From contig CANRNJ010000005.1 in NCBI GenBank assembly GCA_947631955.1, positions 21,544 to 85,543 of the forward strand: 64,000 nt of DNA. Reading direction: 5' to 3'. The stretch's first letter is position 1. Each line of letters opens with the position of its first letter. This DNA is from an uncultured Lachnospiraceae bacterium (lineage in GTDB: Bacteria; Bacillota; Clostridia; Lachnospirales; Lachnospiraceae). The notes under the pieces were generated by a model that did not search any database, had not been told where the DNA came from, and saw only the letters and a list, made by a program, of their open reading frames with translations. A program made the position numbers and the translations under genes. Of the stretch, positions 9,701-17,388 are shown piece after piece.

Positions 9701-10316
9701 TCTTCTTGTGGATCTCCAACAGGAACTCTTCTACGTTGTGCTCATTGCCTTTGACTGCCGACAGCCCTTTGTAAGCCGCATAATACTGTTTGTCGTTTCC
9801 CTCGAAGACCGACTCAAACTCGTCGGAATAAAACAGCTTGACGGCCTCCTCCCAATTACTCTTGGCGAGATTGGTAAAAAGGAACAGGTTCTTGATGCCG
9901 CCCAGACTGGAAACGACTGTTTTTGGCTGGACCGCCGCCGAAAACGGCAGATAATATTCTCCGTGGTCGGAGATAATGCTGAAAGCGCCTTTGACTTCCT
10001 CACCCGCCTCCATTCCATGGGAATCGAACCGGCAGAGGATCTCGCTGTGCTCCCCCGAAAAAGAACGGGTCAGGCACTCCATGCGCAGATCGGAAGATAC
10101 CACATACCCTTCCGCCGGAACCCCCTCCGGCCCGTATATCTCAAAAGAGCCCTCCCATACCGAATCGGCGCACAGGGAGATATCGATCCGGGAACAGGAA
10201 AGATCCAGAGGACCGTTATCGACATTAAATTTTCCGTTCAAGATCTCTTCTACGACCTGTTTCACGCTGCCGGGCTGCCTTTCTACATAGTTATTAAAAT
10301 TATACCATTTCTGCAA
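6702..10316 (-). CDS. Giant helical-repeat protein (DUF5717 type)
   Basis: A 1204-aa protein with no signal peptide or membrane segment. The first ~300 residues look beta-rich and Ig-like (SVWEGSFEIYGPEG, VPVRVVVHAAG). The next ~600 residues are tandem helical pairs typical of TPR-like scaffolds. From memory it matches DUF5717, a clostridial family of unknown function that travels with DUF5716. The start is uncertain: the longest frame opens with TTG at 10316 without a clear ribosome site. A GTG at 10265 (then KQVVEEILNGKF) follows AGAAAGG at 12 bases and fits my recollection of family N-termini. It is first in the four-gene operon and divergent from the SpoIID-like gene. Confidence 0.8.
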   Translation of the reverse strand: MQKWYNFNNYVERQPGSVKQVVEEILNGKFNVDNGPLDLSCSRIDISLCADSVWEGSFEIYGPEGVPAEGYVVSSDLRMECLTRSFSGEHSEILCRFDSHGMEAGEEVKGAFSIISDHGEYYLPFSAAVQPKTVVSSLGGIKNLFLFTNLAKSNWEEAVKLFYSDEFESVFEGNDKQYYAAYKGLSAVKGNEHNVEEFLLEIHKKKPLEYILEETEVKIEDPVPQTRYALVVSRNGWGYTHLKIGTEGGFLRVEEDTVSDASFLGNIYRVYYYIDHEKLHSGCNYGCILLIQEHQTIKVPVRVVVHAAGRKALGIRREKERLTVEIMEYYQAFRLKKISTKTWMAETNKLLNRLMELDDREIAYKLFRVQLLLTEERYNEAKWLMEKQAAEVFAAQNERPEIWCYYLYLTTLYSKDYRYVDEAAEEVRQIYERRRGSWRIAWLLLYLSEEYVKDPMRRWELLEELFRYRCTSPVIYIEAWHMLSANPSMLLKLDAFEQQILRYAVKNDLMTDEVIMQTVYLAQKQKSYSDGVFSILKGCYEKRPQNDILHAVCTLLIKGSRYGEAYFEWYRAGVEQNLRITRLYEYYMMSISLKYDGVLPKIILMYFAYQSDLNYEITAFLYAYVYRHREEIPDIYVNYTAAMEQFVLEQIRRGRINADLAYLYRSLITPPMVDEEIAKQLASLLFMREITVDSDRIREVVLVYPYGRGEDVYPVAGGRAQVPIYDSDCKILLGNGEGDRCTVSAQYHEKQLIAPAKLAFMIAPFVREEMGFALYMCFEYQKTFSVQADNADLFRYLADSGRIDERVRQEIRMQLVHFYYENDRMRELDDYLSELAIEDVSGKDRGELIRYMCVRGMYEEAFAWVRRCGPYGVDAKILVKLCSRLLEEERFEEDPVMTGVLCYAVKKGKYDENVLNYLIRFFSGSVKEMRDIWKTAEDFGMDTYALCERMIVQMLYTGAHVGDKAEIYKAYCRNGGNTELKAAFVTRCCYDYVVGEQITEPYIFHSIMQMYLDDVPLHLVCKVAFLQYHAEDRQEQNGTIRQVCCSFLRDLVNEDIVLPVYKEYQGYISQMDEYQDKTMVEYRVKPGNRAVIHYVVQSGGSARSEYRKEEMKNMFAGICVKDFVLFFGEKLQYYITEEAAGGEQLTKSGAVDKSDIFQEEPESRFTMLNDIMVGMTLNDYDTVDDLLREYYRQDYVTDAVFKMR

Positions 10317-10441
10317 CAGTCAGCGCAATATCAAAAAAGAGTCATATGCCAAAAACTGAGAAAATACCACCCGGCTGCCGCCTTTAAAGATCCCCGTAAC
10401 CTCTTGCGGCGTCCGGCATATCATATTGGGAAGAGAATGTT

Positions 10442-11719
10442 ATGAGGTTATTTATGGAAGAACCCGTTTTACAAAGCACGCAGTCCGATGAACCGTCCCA
10501 AGGCAGACTTCAGATCAATGTCACCGCCAGTATAGGGCTGATCCCGATCCAAAACGCGAACATCACCATATCCTATACCGGGCAGCCGGAAAGTACGCTT
10601 GAAACGCTTACCACCGATTCTTCCGGGCAGACGGAAGCCGTACCCCTGAGCGCCCCTCCGCTCAATTACAGCCTGACGCCCAATTCTCCCATGCCCTACT
10701 CGGAATACACGTTAAACGTCACCGCGCCGGGCTATGAGCCGGTAACCGTATCGGGTGTGGAAGTGCTGCCGGATGTGACCGCCCTGCAGAATATCGAAAT
10801 GGTTCCCACGGAGATATCGCAGGAAGACGAAGAAACGATCGTTATCCCCGACCATACGCTGTACGGCGACTACCCGCCCAAGATCCCGGAAGACGAGATC
10901 AAACCCATCGACGAATCCGGCGAGATCGTATTGAGCCGCGTCGTGATCCCCGAATACATCATTGTGCACGACGGCGTGCCCTCGGACTCCGCCGCCGCCG
11001 ATTATTATGTCCGATACAGGGATTACATCAAAAACGTGGTTTCGTCAGAAATATACGCCACATGGCCGGAAAGCGCCATCTATGCGAACACGCTCGCCAT
11101 CATGTCGTTTACCCTGAACCGGGTATATACGGAATGGTATCGGAACAGAGGCTACAACTTTACGATCACCTCGTCTACCGCCTACGACCAGAAATGGGTG
11201 CGCGGCAGGAATATCTACAGCAACATCGACCGGCTGGTAGACAGCATCTTCGCTAACTACCTCTCCCGCCCCGGCGTGCGGCAGCCCATCTTCACCTCTT
11301 ACTGCGACGGCCGGAACGTGACCTGCAGCGGCTTAAGCCAATGGGGATCCAAATATCTCGGCGACGAGGGGTACAGCGCGATCGAGATCATACGCTACTA
11401 TTACGGCAGCGACATGTACATCAACACGGCCACCGCCGTGTCCGGCGTCCCGTCGTCATGGCCCGGCTATAACCTGAATATCGGCGCGTCCGGCGCCAAA
11501 GTACTCCAGATACAGCAGCAGTTGAACCGCATCGGCCAGAATTATCCCGCCATACCGCAGATCGCGGCCGACGGCCTGTACGGATCCGCCACCGCCAACG
11601 CCGTCCGCACTTTTCAGAGCATCTTCAATCTTCCGGCGACCGGCATCGTGGACTATCCCACATGGTACAAGATCTCGGAGATCTATGTCGGCGTCAGCAG
11701 GATCTCGGAACCCGGCTGA
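10442..11719 (+). CDS. SpoIID-like protein with N-terminal Ig-like and C-terminal peptidoglycan-binding domains
   Basis: The 425-aa protein appears to have three parts. Residues ~20-120 form a carboxypeptidase-regulatory/PEGA-like beta domain (ANITISYTGQPESTLETL). Residues ~165-320 resemble the SpoIID/LytB domain (YIKNVVSSEIYATWPESA, SQWGSKYLGDEGYSAIEI), the fold of SpoIID, a lytic transglycosylase active in sporulation. Residues ~345-415 form a PG_binding_1 repeat (GASGAKVLQIQQQLNRI, ADGLYGSATANAVRTFQ). Such proteins bind or cut cell wall, yet no signal peptide is seen. Either the ATG at 10442 or the in-frame ATG at 10454 (after GAGG) could be the start. It is convergent with htpG. Confidence 0.82.
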   Translation: MRLFMEEPVLQSTQSDEPSQGRLQINVTASIGLIPIQNANITISYTGQPESTLETLTTDSSGQTEAVPLSAPPLNYSLTPNSPMPYSEYTLNVTAPGYEPVTVSGVEVLPDVTALQNIEMVPTEISQEDEETIVIPDHTLYGDYPPKIPEDEIKPIDESGEIVLSRVVIPEYIIVHDGVPSDSAAADYYVRYRDYIKNVVSSEIYATWPESAIYANTLAIMSFTLNRVYTEWYRNRGYNFTITSSTAYDQKWVRGRNIYSNIDRLVDSIFANYLSRPGVRQPIFTSYCDGRNVTCSGLSQWGSKYLGDEGYSAIEIIRYYYGSDMYINTATAVSGVPSSWPGYNLNIGASGAKVLQIQQQLNRIGQNYPAIPQIAADGLYGSATANAVRTFQSIFNLPATGIVDYPTWYKISEIYVGVSRISEPG

Positions 11720-11793
11720 ACCAGATCCATCTGAGCCAGATCCGGCTGAGCCAAATCGACAAACAAGCTTGCCGGCTTGACTCATTCCCGCGT

Positions 11794-11849
11794 AAAAAGC
11801 GCCCCGCCTCTGTGTCCGCCGTTTACGGACGACATGGCGCGGGGCGCTT
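11794..11849 (-). terminator. Terminator downstream of htpG
   Basis: Perfect 11-bp arms AAGCGCCCCGC (797-807) and GCGGGGCGCTT (839-849) enclose a second small hairpin (GTCCG/CGGAC). On the minus strand they are followed by five T. It lies between the convergent SpoIID-like gene and htpG and points to htpG as the terminated unit. Confidence 0.8.
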
Positions 11850-11912
11850 GGCCGATCGGTCTGCAGGTTTCTGCCGCGGCCTCATTTTTATTTATTCTCC
11901 TGAAGCTGCGTC

Positions 11913-14009
11913 TTACTTCGTCAGCATCATCATGATCTCGTTGCTTCTCGCCACAAACTTGGTCATTGCTTCCGGCTCCAGCGGCGCCTGCTGCAGAAGG
12001 GCCAGATCATACAGCTGTTCGCAGATCATCTTCACGTTGTCGCCTTCCTGATGCTCCAGAACATACTGGACAAGCGGATGATTGGCGTTCAGGATAAGGG
12101 TCTCGCCCTCCTTGCCGAACATGCCCATATCCATGCCGTTCATGGAATACATCTTCATCATATCCTGCATCCGGCGGGACTCCTCGGCCAAAGTGATCAT
12201 AGAAGAGATCTTCTTGTTTTTCAGTTTTTCGACCTTCACCTTGATATTGTCCTTCTTCAGGACTTTCTTCATCAGCTTGGCGATGGCTTCCGCCTGTTCC
12301 TCCATCTCCTTCTCCGCCTTTTTGGAAGTCTTCGACCGGAAGACGTCCGTCAGATCGGCGTCGATCCTCTGGAACTTGATGCCCTCGTTCTTTGTTTCCA
12401 GCTGCGAGATAAAAGGCTGATCAATGTTGTGCGTAAGCACCACGGCGTCCATCTTGGCAGCTTTGAACATGTTGATATACTGGCTCTGCTGTTTTTCGTC
12501 CGTCACATAATAAATGACTTTTTCTTTCTTTTCGTCCTCTTGGTTCTCCTCGGTCTGGCCGGACAGGCTGTCACCCTTTTCGTCCACCACTTCGGCCTCC
12601 ACCTTTTCGCCGTTTTCATCTACGGCCTTGGCTTCCGTCTTCCCGCCCTCAGCGTCTTCCTCCGCCTCGTCGGGGTCGATCTTATTGACCTCCAGACACT
12701 CCGGCAGCGTCATGTACACGCCGTCCAGATTCTTGAAAAGGATATAGTCGGTCATCTTCTCACAGAACTTATCGTCTTTCAGGCAGCCGAACTTGATGAA
12801 CGGGCTGATATCGTCCCAGTATTTCTCATATTCTTCTTTTTCGGTCTTGCACATACCGGAAAGCTTGTCCGCAACCTTCTTCGTGATGTACTCGCTGATC
12901 TTCTGGACGAAACCGTCGTTCTGCAGCGCGCTTCTGGACACGTTGAGCGGCAGGTCCGGACAGTCGATCACGCCTTTGAGCAAAAGCAGGAATTCCGGAA
13001 TGACTTCTTTGATGTTATCCGCGATGAACACCTGATTGTTGTACAGTTTGATCGTCCCCTCGATGGATTCGTACTCCATATTGATCTTGGGGAAGTAAAG
13101 GATCCCCTTCATGTTAAAAGGATAGTCCATGTTCAGATGGATCCAGAACAGCGGCTCCTTGTAATCCTGAAATACCTTGCGGTAAAATTCCAGATACTCT
13201 TCCCGTGTGCACTCGTTGGGATGCTTGGTCCAGAGGGGCTGCGTTTCGTTCAGCAGTTCCGGACGTTTCCGGATCTTAAGTTTCTGCTCGTCCTCTTCCT
13301 TCTCCTTCTTGATCTCCTCTATCACTTCATCGGTATCCAGTTTTTCATCCGCTTTGATGATCTGGGTATCCGTGCTGCCCGCCTTGGACAGATAGATCTC
13401 CGTAGGCATGAAAGAGCAGTATTTCTTGATGACTTCTTTTGCCTTATACTCATTGCAGAACTCCAGACAATCCTCGTTGATAAACAGCGTGATCTCTGTT
13501 CCCACCTCGGTGCGCGTTCCCTCTTTCATATCGAATTCCGTGCCGCCGTCGCACTCCCAATGTACGGCCTGCGCGCCGTTCTGATAGGACAGCGTGTCGA
13601 TATGCACCGCGTCCGCCACCATAAACGCGGAGTAGAATCCCAGACCGAAATGTCCGATGATCTGGTCTTCGTTCGCTTTATCTTTGTATTTCTCGATGAA
13701 ATCCGTCGCGCCCGAAAAAGCGATCTGATTGATGTATTCTTCCACTTCGTCCGCCGTCATACCGATTCCGTTATCGATAAACTTAAGCGTTTTCTCTTCC
13801 GGATTCACGATCACTTGGATCTGCGCCTTATAATCGTCCGGCAGGGTGTATTCGCCGATCATATCCAATTTCTTCAGCTTTGTGATCGCATCGCAGCCGT
13901 TGGAGATCAGTTCACGAAAAAAGATGTCGTGGTCGGAATACAGCCACTTCTTGATGATCGGGAAAATATTGTCGCTGTTGATTGATAAACTTCCATGTTT
14001 TTCTGCCAT
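11913..14009 (-). CDS. htpG: Molecular chaperone HtpG (bacterial Hsp90)
   Basis: HtpG is the cytosolic ATP-dependent Hsp90 chaperone. The N-terminal GHKL ATPase domain shows FFRELISNGCDAI, FIDNGIGMT and GHFGLGFYSAFM. The middle domain (LFWIHLNMDYPFNMKGILYFP, LPLNVSRSALQ) and the C-terminal dimerisation domain follow. The ATG at 14009 has AAAGGAC upstream and gives the family N-terminus MAEKHGSLSI; the longer frame runs back into the promoter and is rejected. The 698-aa length exceeds the usual ~625 because of an acidic Lys/Glu/Asp-rich insertion at about 443-497, like the charged linker of eukaryotic Hsp90 but in a different place. A CIRCE operator and promoter lie upstream. Confidence 0.96.
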   Translation of the reverse strand: MAEKHGSLSINSDNIFPIIKKWLYSDHDIFFRELISNGCDAITKLKKLDMIGEYTLPDDYKAQIQVIVNPEEKTLKFIDNGIGMTADEVEEYINQIAFSGATDFIEKYKDKANEDQIIGHFGLGFYSAFMVADAVHIDTLSYQNGAQAVHWECDGGTEFDMKEGTRTEVGTEITLFINEDCLEFCNEYKAKEVIKKYCSFMPTEIYLSKAGSTDTQIIKADEKLDTDEVIEEIKKEKEEDEQKLKIRKRPELLNETQPLWTKHPNECTREEYLEFYRKVFQDYKEPLFWIHLNMDYPFNMKGILYFPKINMEYESIEGTIKLYNNQVFIADNIKEVIPEFLLLLKGVIDCPDLPLNVSRSALQNDGFVQKISEYITKKVADKLSGMCKTEKEEYEKYWDDISPFIKFGCLKDDKFCEKMTDYILFKNLDGVYMTLPECLEVNKIDPDEAEEDAEGGKTEAKAVDENGEKVEAEVVDEKGDSLSGQTEENQEDEKKEKVIYYVTDEKQQSQYINMFKAAKMDAVVLTHNIDQPFISQLETKNEGIKFQRIDADLTDVFRSKTSKKAEKEMEEQAEAIAKLMKKVLKKDNIKVKVEKLKNKKISSMITLAEESRRMQDMMKMYSMNGMDMGMFGKEGETLILNANHPLVQYVLEHQEGDNVKMICEQLYDLALLQQAPLEPEAMTKFVARSNEIMMMLTK

Positions 14010-14094
14010 TTTTTCACGTCCTTTTCTCTTACTTCTTAATAACTCTCTTATACGTTTACCCGCAGCGCAGGGTATGCATCTCTTACAAAAAATT

Positions 14095-14123
14095 AGTTTA
14101 ATACGGTTAAAATAAGAAGTCAA
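14095..14123 (-). promoter_or_regulatory. htpG promoter
   Basis: Minus-strand -35 TTGACT (14118-14123) and -10 TAAACT (14095-14100) have a 17-bp spacer. The leader to the htpG ATG would be about 80 nt. The CIRCE box lies 7 bp upstream of the -35. Confidence 0.6.
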
Positions 14124-14130
14124 GACAAAA

Positions 14131-14157
14131 TTAGCACTCATTTCATGTGAGTGCTAA
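14131..14157. promoter_or_regulatory. CIRCE operator (HrcA-binding site)
   Basis: TTAGCACTC (14131-14139), nine bases, then GAGTGCTAA (14149-14157) match the CIRCE consensus without mismatch. HrcA binds CIRCE and represses heat-shock genes, so htpG here is predicted to be under HrcA. In Bacillus subtilis htpG is not in the CIRCE class, so this is a regulon difference. The box is upstream of the -35 rather than between promoter and gene. Confidence 0.93.
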
Positions 14158-14263
14158 TAATTTGTGTCCTATGGCCGAAGAACAGCGGTTTTATGCATAT
14201 TCCCGCAATTCTAAACTTTTTCTAAACTGCTGCCTATGCCTGAAATATTCCGCTTCCGAACCT

Positions 14264-15328
14264 TTACCTGCGCCCAAAATATTCCTCATAGATATCAAAA
14301 AAATCTTTTGTCGTCACATTCTCGTCATGGATAAACGTCACGCTGTCCCACAGTTCCTCGTTCAGGTTCCTTGTAAGGGTTTCCACATAGGCGTCATACT
14401 CTCTGCCGAACGCTTCCGCTTTCCGCTGGTCCATGATCTTCACCTTGTTGGCGTCCGTTTCATCTTTGTCAAAAGTGTTCAGGCATTTTATGATATGATA
14501 GCCGTATTCCGTTTCCACGATATCGCTGATCTCATCCTTGCCGAGGTTGAAGGCCGCCGTTTCAAAAGCCTCGTCCATCTCCCCTTTTCCGAATGAATAG
14601 GTGGCCTGATCGTCGTCGCTGTAACGGCGTATCAGTTCTTCAAAATCTTCCCCTTCCTTCGCCAGTTCCAACGCTTCGCAGGCTTTCTGGTAAGCCTCCT
14701 CTTTCGCTTTCTTCGTGTATTCTATTTTCTTGCCCGTTCCGTCCAAGGCATATGTCTTGATCAGAATATGCTGCACGGTGATCGTCCGCGCCTCGTCGTC
14801 ACTGATCTCAGGATTGATGTCCTTGATCGTGTACTGATACATCTTCTCGGCCAGTGCGAACTCCATATACAGCTCGGTGATGGTGTCTTGGGATACCCCC
14901 ATCTTCCCGATCTCCGTTTCGTTGAGCGAACGAAAATAAGCGCCCGAAGCGTTTTCGGCCAGCGCCTTTTCCTCGTCGCTCAATTCCACCTCATACTTCT
15001 CCGCCATCAGATTCATGGTCTTGATGCGGGCTATCTGCGCCAGCGCAATATCCTTGACGTTCTGCTCCAGAGTGACGCCGTCTACGCTCGTGTTCCAGAT
15101 CTCCGCGCCGTATACGCCCTCATACCGGTTCTGGATATTCGTCAAATATACCATCAGTTCCGGCAGCGTGCATACGCTTGTTTCGATCCGGAACACTTCA
15201 TCTTTTTCAAATCCGGTGGTGAGCACGACCTTGGTATCGCTGTCTTTGCCGCCGCAGCCGCTCACGACCGCCGCGCAGATCCCCGCGGCAAGGAGCATCT
15301 TTAATGCCTTTTTCAGTTTTCCTGCCAT
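14264..15328 (-). CDS. PrsA-like peptidyl-prolyl isomerase lipoprotein
   Basis: This is an extracytoplasmic foldase that helps secreted proteins fold at the membrane-wall interface. The 354-aa protein has a basic N-terminus, a hydrophobic stretch and a lipobox (VVSGC, Cys25), so it should be lipid-anchored. A helical SurA/PrsA N-domain is followed by a parvulin domain at about 195-295 (TVQHILIKT, FGKGEMDEAFETAAFNLG, ETEYGYHIIK). It lies upstream of htpG on the same strand, but htpG has its own promoter. I call it PrsA-like rather than prsA because several paralogues are usual in this group. Confidence 0.87.
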   Translation of the reverse strand: MAGKLKKALKMLLAAGICAAVVSGCGGKDSDTKVVLTTGFEKDEVFRIETSVCTLPELMVYLTNIQNRYEGVYGAEIWNTSVDGVTLEQNVKDIALAQIARIKTMNLMAEKYEVELSDEEKALAENASGAYFRSLNETEIGKMGVSQDTITELYMEFALAEKMYQYTIKDINPEISDDEARTITVQHILIKTYALDGTGKKIEYTKKAKEEAYQKACEALELAKEGEDFEELIRRYSDDDQATYSFGKGEMDEAFETAAFNLGKDEISDIVETEYGYHIIKCLNTFDKDETDANKVKIMDQRKAEAFGREYDAYVETLTRNLNEELWDSVTFIHDENVTTKDFFDIYEEYFGRR

Positions 15329-15398
15329 ATATCCCTGTCTTTCCTGTCTGCCGGTCGATGCGTTTCGTTTCTATTTATATAAAAATATATAAAACAGG

Positions 15399-16157
15399 CT
15401 ATTCTATCACTTGACCGTCTTTATCATACCATTTTTCGCCATCCGTCAATACGCGGTCTTCGTCGGAAAGGATCGCATGTACATAATCCGCCGCCGAAGA
15501 AATCCTCCGTCTGAAAGCGACTCCGCCGCCCAGAAGACGCACTCCGTGGACGTCCGATCCCGCGCTCATGGGCAGCCCATGCTGACGGGCGTAAGCGGCC
15601 GCTCTGGCGTCATACTCCGGATCGTTGTGCGCGGTGCTCTTGGAATTGGAATGAGCCGCGTTGATCCCCTCCACGCCGTCCACCCATTGAGGATACAGGC
15701 GGATTCTTGGGATATAAGGCTCTTCCCGGTACGGGTGCGCATGAATGACCATACCGCCCGCTTCATGCACCGCCGTATACTGCTGCTCCACCGTCGCCTC
15801 CCAAAGCTGCGGATGGCTCTTCATCCACGCCGGATCGACGCCGTATATCAGAAATTCGGTTCCTTGGTATCCGGCCTCATATCCGAAGAACACATCCAGT
15901 CCGATGCGGCTGCCTTCCGCCTTCGCGTGCTCGTACCCCTTCGCGAATCCTTCCACCCACTCTTCCCATGGAAGCGCCCGGTCCACCGCCGTATTGCCGC
16001 CCCAGTTGTGATCCGTCACAAAAATACCGGTGTAGCCGTATTCCCTGCATGCCCTCGCCATCTCTGCGCCCGTGTTTCTGGCGCAGGCGCTTGCCTCCGA
16101 AGTATGCAGATGTGTTTCATACAGATAAGGATACTGCTCCCATACTGCATCTGCCAT
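15399..16157 (-). CDS. PHP-domain phosphoesterase
   Basis: The 252-aa protein has the metal-binding motifs of the PHP family: H16xH18 (ETHLHTSEAS), D49H50 (TDHNWGG), a His in VIHAHPYREEP, and the C-terminal DVHG. PHP proteins hydrolyse phosphate esters, including 3',5'-nucleotide and histidinol phosphates; the substrate here cannot be told from sequence. AGGGACAGGACA precedes the ATG. It is downstream of ilvE on the same strand but separated from it by a hairpin terminator. The short length argues against a DNA polymerase PHP domain or a full HisK. Confidence 0.8.
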   Translation of the reverse strand: MADAVWEQYPYLYETHLHTSEASACARNTGAEMARACREYGYTGIFVTDHNWGGNTAVDRALPWEEWVEGFAKGYEHAKAEGSRIGLDVFFGYEAGYQGTEFLIYGVDPAWMKSHPQLWEATVEQQYTAVHEAGGMVIHAHPYREEPYIPRIRLYPQWVDGVEGINAAHSNSKSTAHNDPEYDARAAAYARQHGLPMSAGSDVHGVRLLGGGVAFRRRISSAADYVHAILSDEDRVLTDGEKWYDKDGQVIE

Positions 16158-16174
16158 TGTCCTGTCCCTGAAAA

Positions 16175-16212
16175 GGGATTAAATTGTATGCTCTGCATCC
16201 CAACTTAATCCC
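16175..16212 (-). terminator. Terminator downstream of ilvE
   Basis: Perfect 8-bp arms GGGATTAA and TTAATCCC, with further pairing inside (GATGC/GCAT), are followed by TTTT on the minus strand, 25 bp after the ilvE stop. Confidence 0.65.
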
Positions 16213-16237
16213 CTTCTTCTTTCCGTAAAATATGATT

Positions 16238-17263
16238 CTATCGGATCGTCCGGATCCATCCCTCAGGCGCTTTGATGTGGCCCATCTGGATGCCGGTCAG
16301 CGTATCATACAGCTTCTTTGTCACAGGACCCATCTCGTTCATTCCGCTGGGGAAATCGATCTCCCTGCCGTGGTCCACGATCCTGCCGACCGGGGAAATA
16401 ACCGCCGCCGTACCGCACAGGCCGCACTCGGCGAAATCTTTCACCTCTTCCAAAGCGACGACACGTTCCTCCACTTCCAGTCCCAGATACTCTTTGGCAA
16501 CGACCATCAGAGAACGTCTTGTGATGGACGGCAGGATACTGTTGGACTTCGGCGTCACCACCTTGTTGTCTTTGGTCACGAACAGGAAATTGGCGCCGCC
16601 CGTTTCCTCCACGTTGGTTCTCGTAGCCGCATCCAGATACATATTCTCGTCGTATCCTTCCGCATGCGCCGTCACGATCGCATGAAGACTCATGGCATAA
16701 TTCAGACCGGCCTTGATGTGGCCCGTGCCGTGCGGGGCCGCTCTGTCAAAATCGCTGACCTTGATCGTCAGAGGTTTTACGCCGCCCTTAAAATAAGGTC
16801 CGACCGGTGTGGTAAAGATCCTGAACTGATATTCTTCGGCGGGTTTTACGCCGATCACAGAAGAACTTCCGAACATAAACGGACGGATATACAGTGTCGC
16901 GCCGGAGCCGTAAGGCGGAACATACGCTTCATTTGCCGCCACGGTATCGAGCACCGCCTGAACAAAACGTTCCTTGGGGAATACCGGCATCTCCAGTCTT
17001 TTACAGCTGTCTTCCATACGCTGTGCGTTCAGATCCGGGCGGAACGTTACGATATGTCCATCCTCTGTCGTATACGCCTTAAGTCCCTCAAAACAGGTCT
17101 GTGCATACTGGAATACGCCGGCGCACTCGTTGATCGCGATCGTCGCGTCGGATGTGAGCGTTCCCTCATCCCATGCCCCGTTCCTGTAGTTCGCCACAAA
17201 CCTCTTATCCGTTTCCTGATAACCGAATCCGAGATTTGCCCAGTCTATATTCTTCTTCTCCAT
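16238..17263 (-). CDS. ilvE: Branched-chain amino-acid aminotransferase
   Basis: This PLP enzyme interconverts leucine, isoleucine or valine with their 2-oxo acids using glutamate. The 341-aa length and the N-terminus (IDWANLGFGYQETDKRFVANY) match the longer type II BCAT family. The likely PLP lysine is in HIKAGLNYAMSLHA. GATLYIRPFMFGS and NVEETGGANFLFV are typical fold IV motifs. GAAGGGG lies 6 bases before the ATG. The leader is short and carries no T-box, so tRNA-based regulation is not supported here. It appears to be a single-gene unit ending at the downstream hairpin. Confidence 0.95.
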   Translation of the reverse strand: MEKKNIDWANLGFGYQETDKRFVANYRNGAWDEGTLTSDATIAINECAGVFQYAQTCFEGLKAYTTEDGHIVTFRPDLNAQRMEDSCKRLEMPVFPKERFVQAVLDTVAANEAYVPPYGSGATLYIRPFMFGSSSVIGVKPAEEYQFRIFTTPVGPYFKGGVKPLTIKVSDFDRAAPHGTGHIKAGLNYAMSLHAIVTAHAEGYDENMYLDAATRTNVEETGGANFLFVTKDNKVVTPKSNSILPSITRRSLMVVAKEYLGLEVEERVVALEEVKDFAECGLCGTAAVISPVGRIVDHGREIDFPSGMNEMGPVTKKLYDTLTGIQMGHIKAPEGWIRTIR

Positions 17264-17304
17264 CTCGTACCCCTTCTTCCATAAAGTATTTATCTGTTAC
17301 TTAT

Positions 17305-17330
17305 ATTATACCTTTACCTTTAAAAGTCAA
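17305..17330 (-). promoter_or_regulatory. Possible ilvE promoter
   Basis: A good -10 TATAAT (17305-17310) lies 14 bp from TTGACT (17325-17330). The spacing is short for sigma-A, so a different -35, for example the overlapping TTGTCT at 19 bp, may be used. Confidence 0.35.
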
Positions 17331-17388
17331 GACAAGATTCGCCGGACGCTGCCTGTGCGCAAGCGGCGCAAAAACGGCTCTGCGCCTG

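Noticed and set aside
12051..13985. Long plus-strand open frame opposite htpG
   Set aside because: It is antisense to a well-conserved chaperone gene, has no ribosome site and no recognisable domain. It is a codon-usage shadow.
14010..14141. Upstream extension of htpG (start at 14141)
   Set aside because: The extra codons cover the promoter and CIRCE half-site and have no homology; the ATG at 14009 has a ribosome site.
17264..17388. T-box or attenuator upstream of ilvE
   Set aside because: The leader is only ~40 nt after the likely promoter and has no T-box motif or terminator/antiterminator pair.
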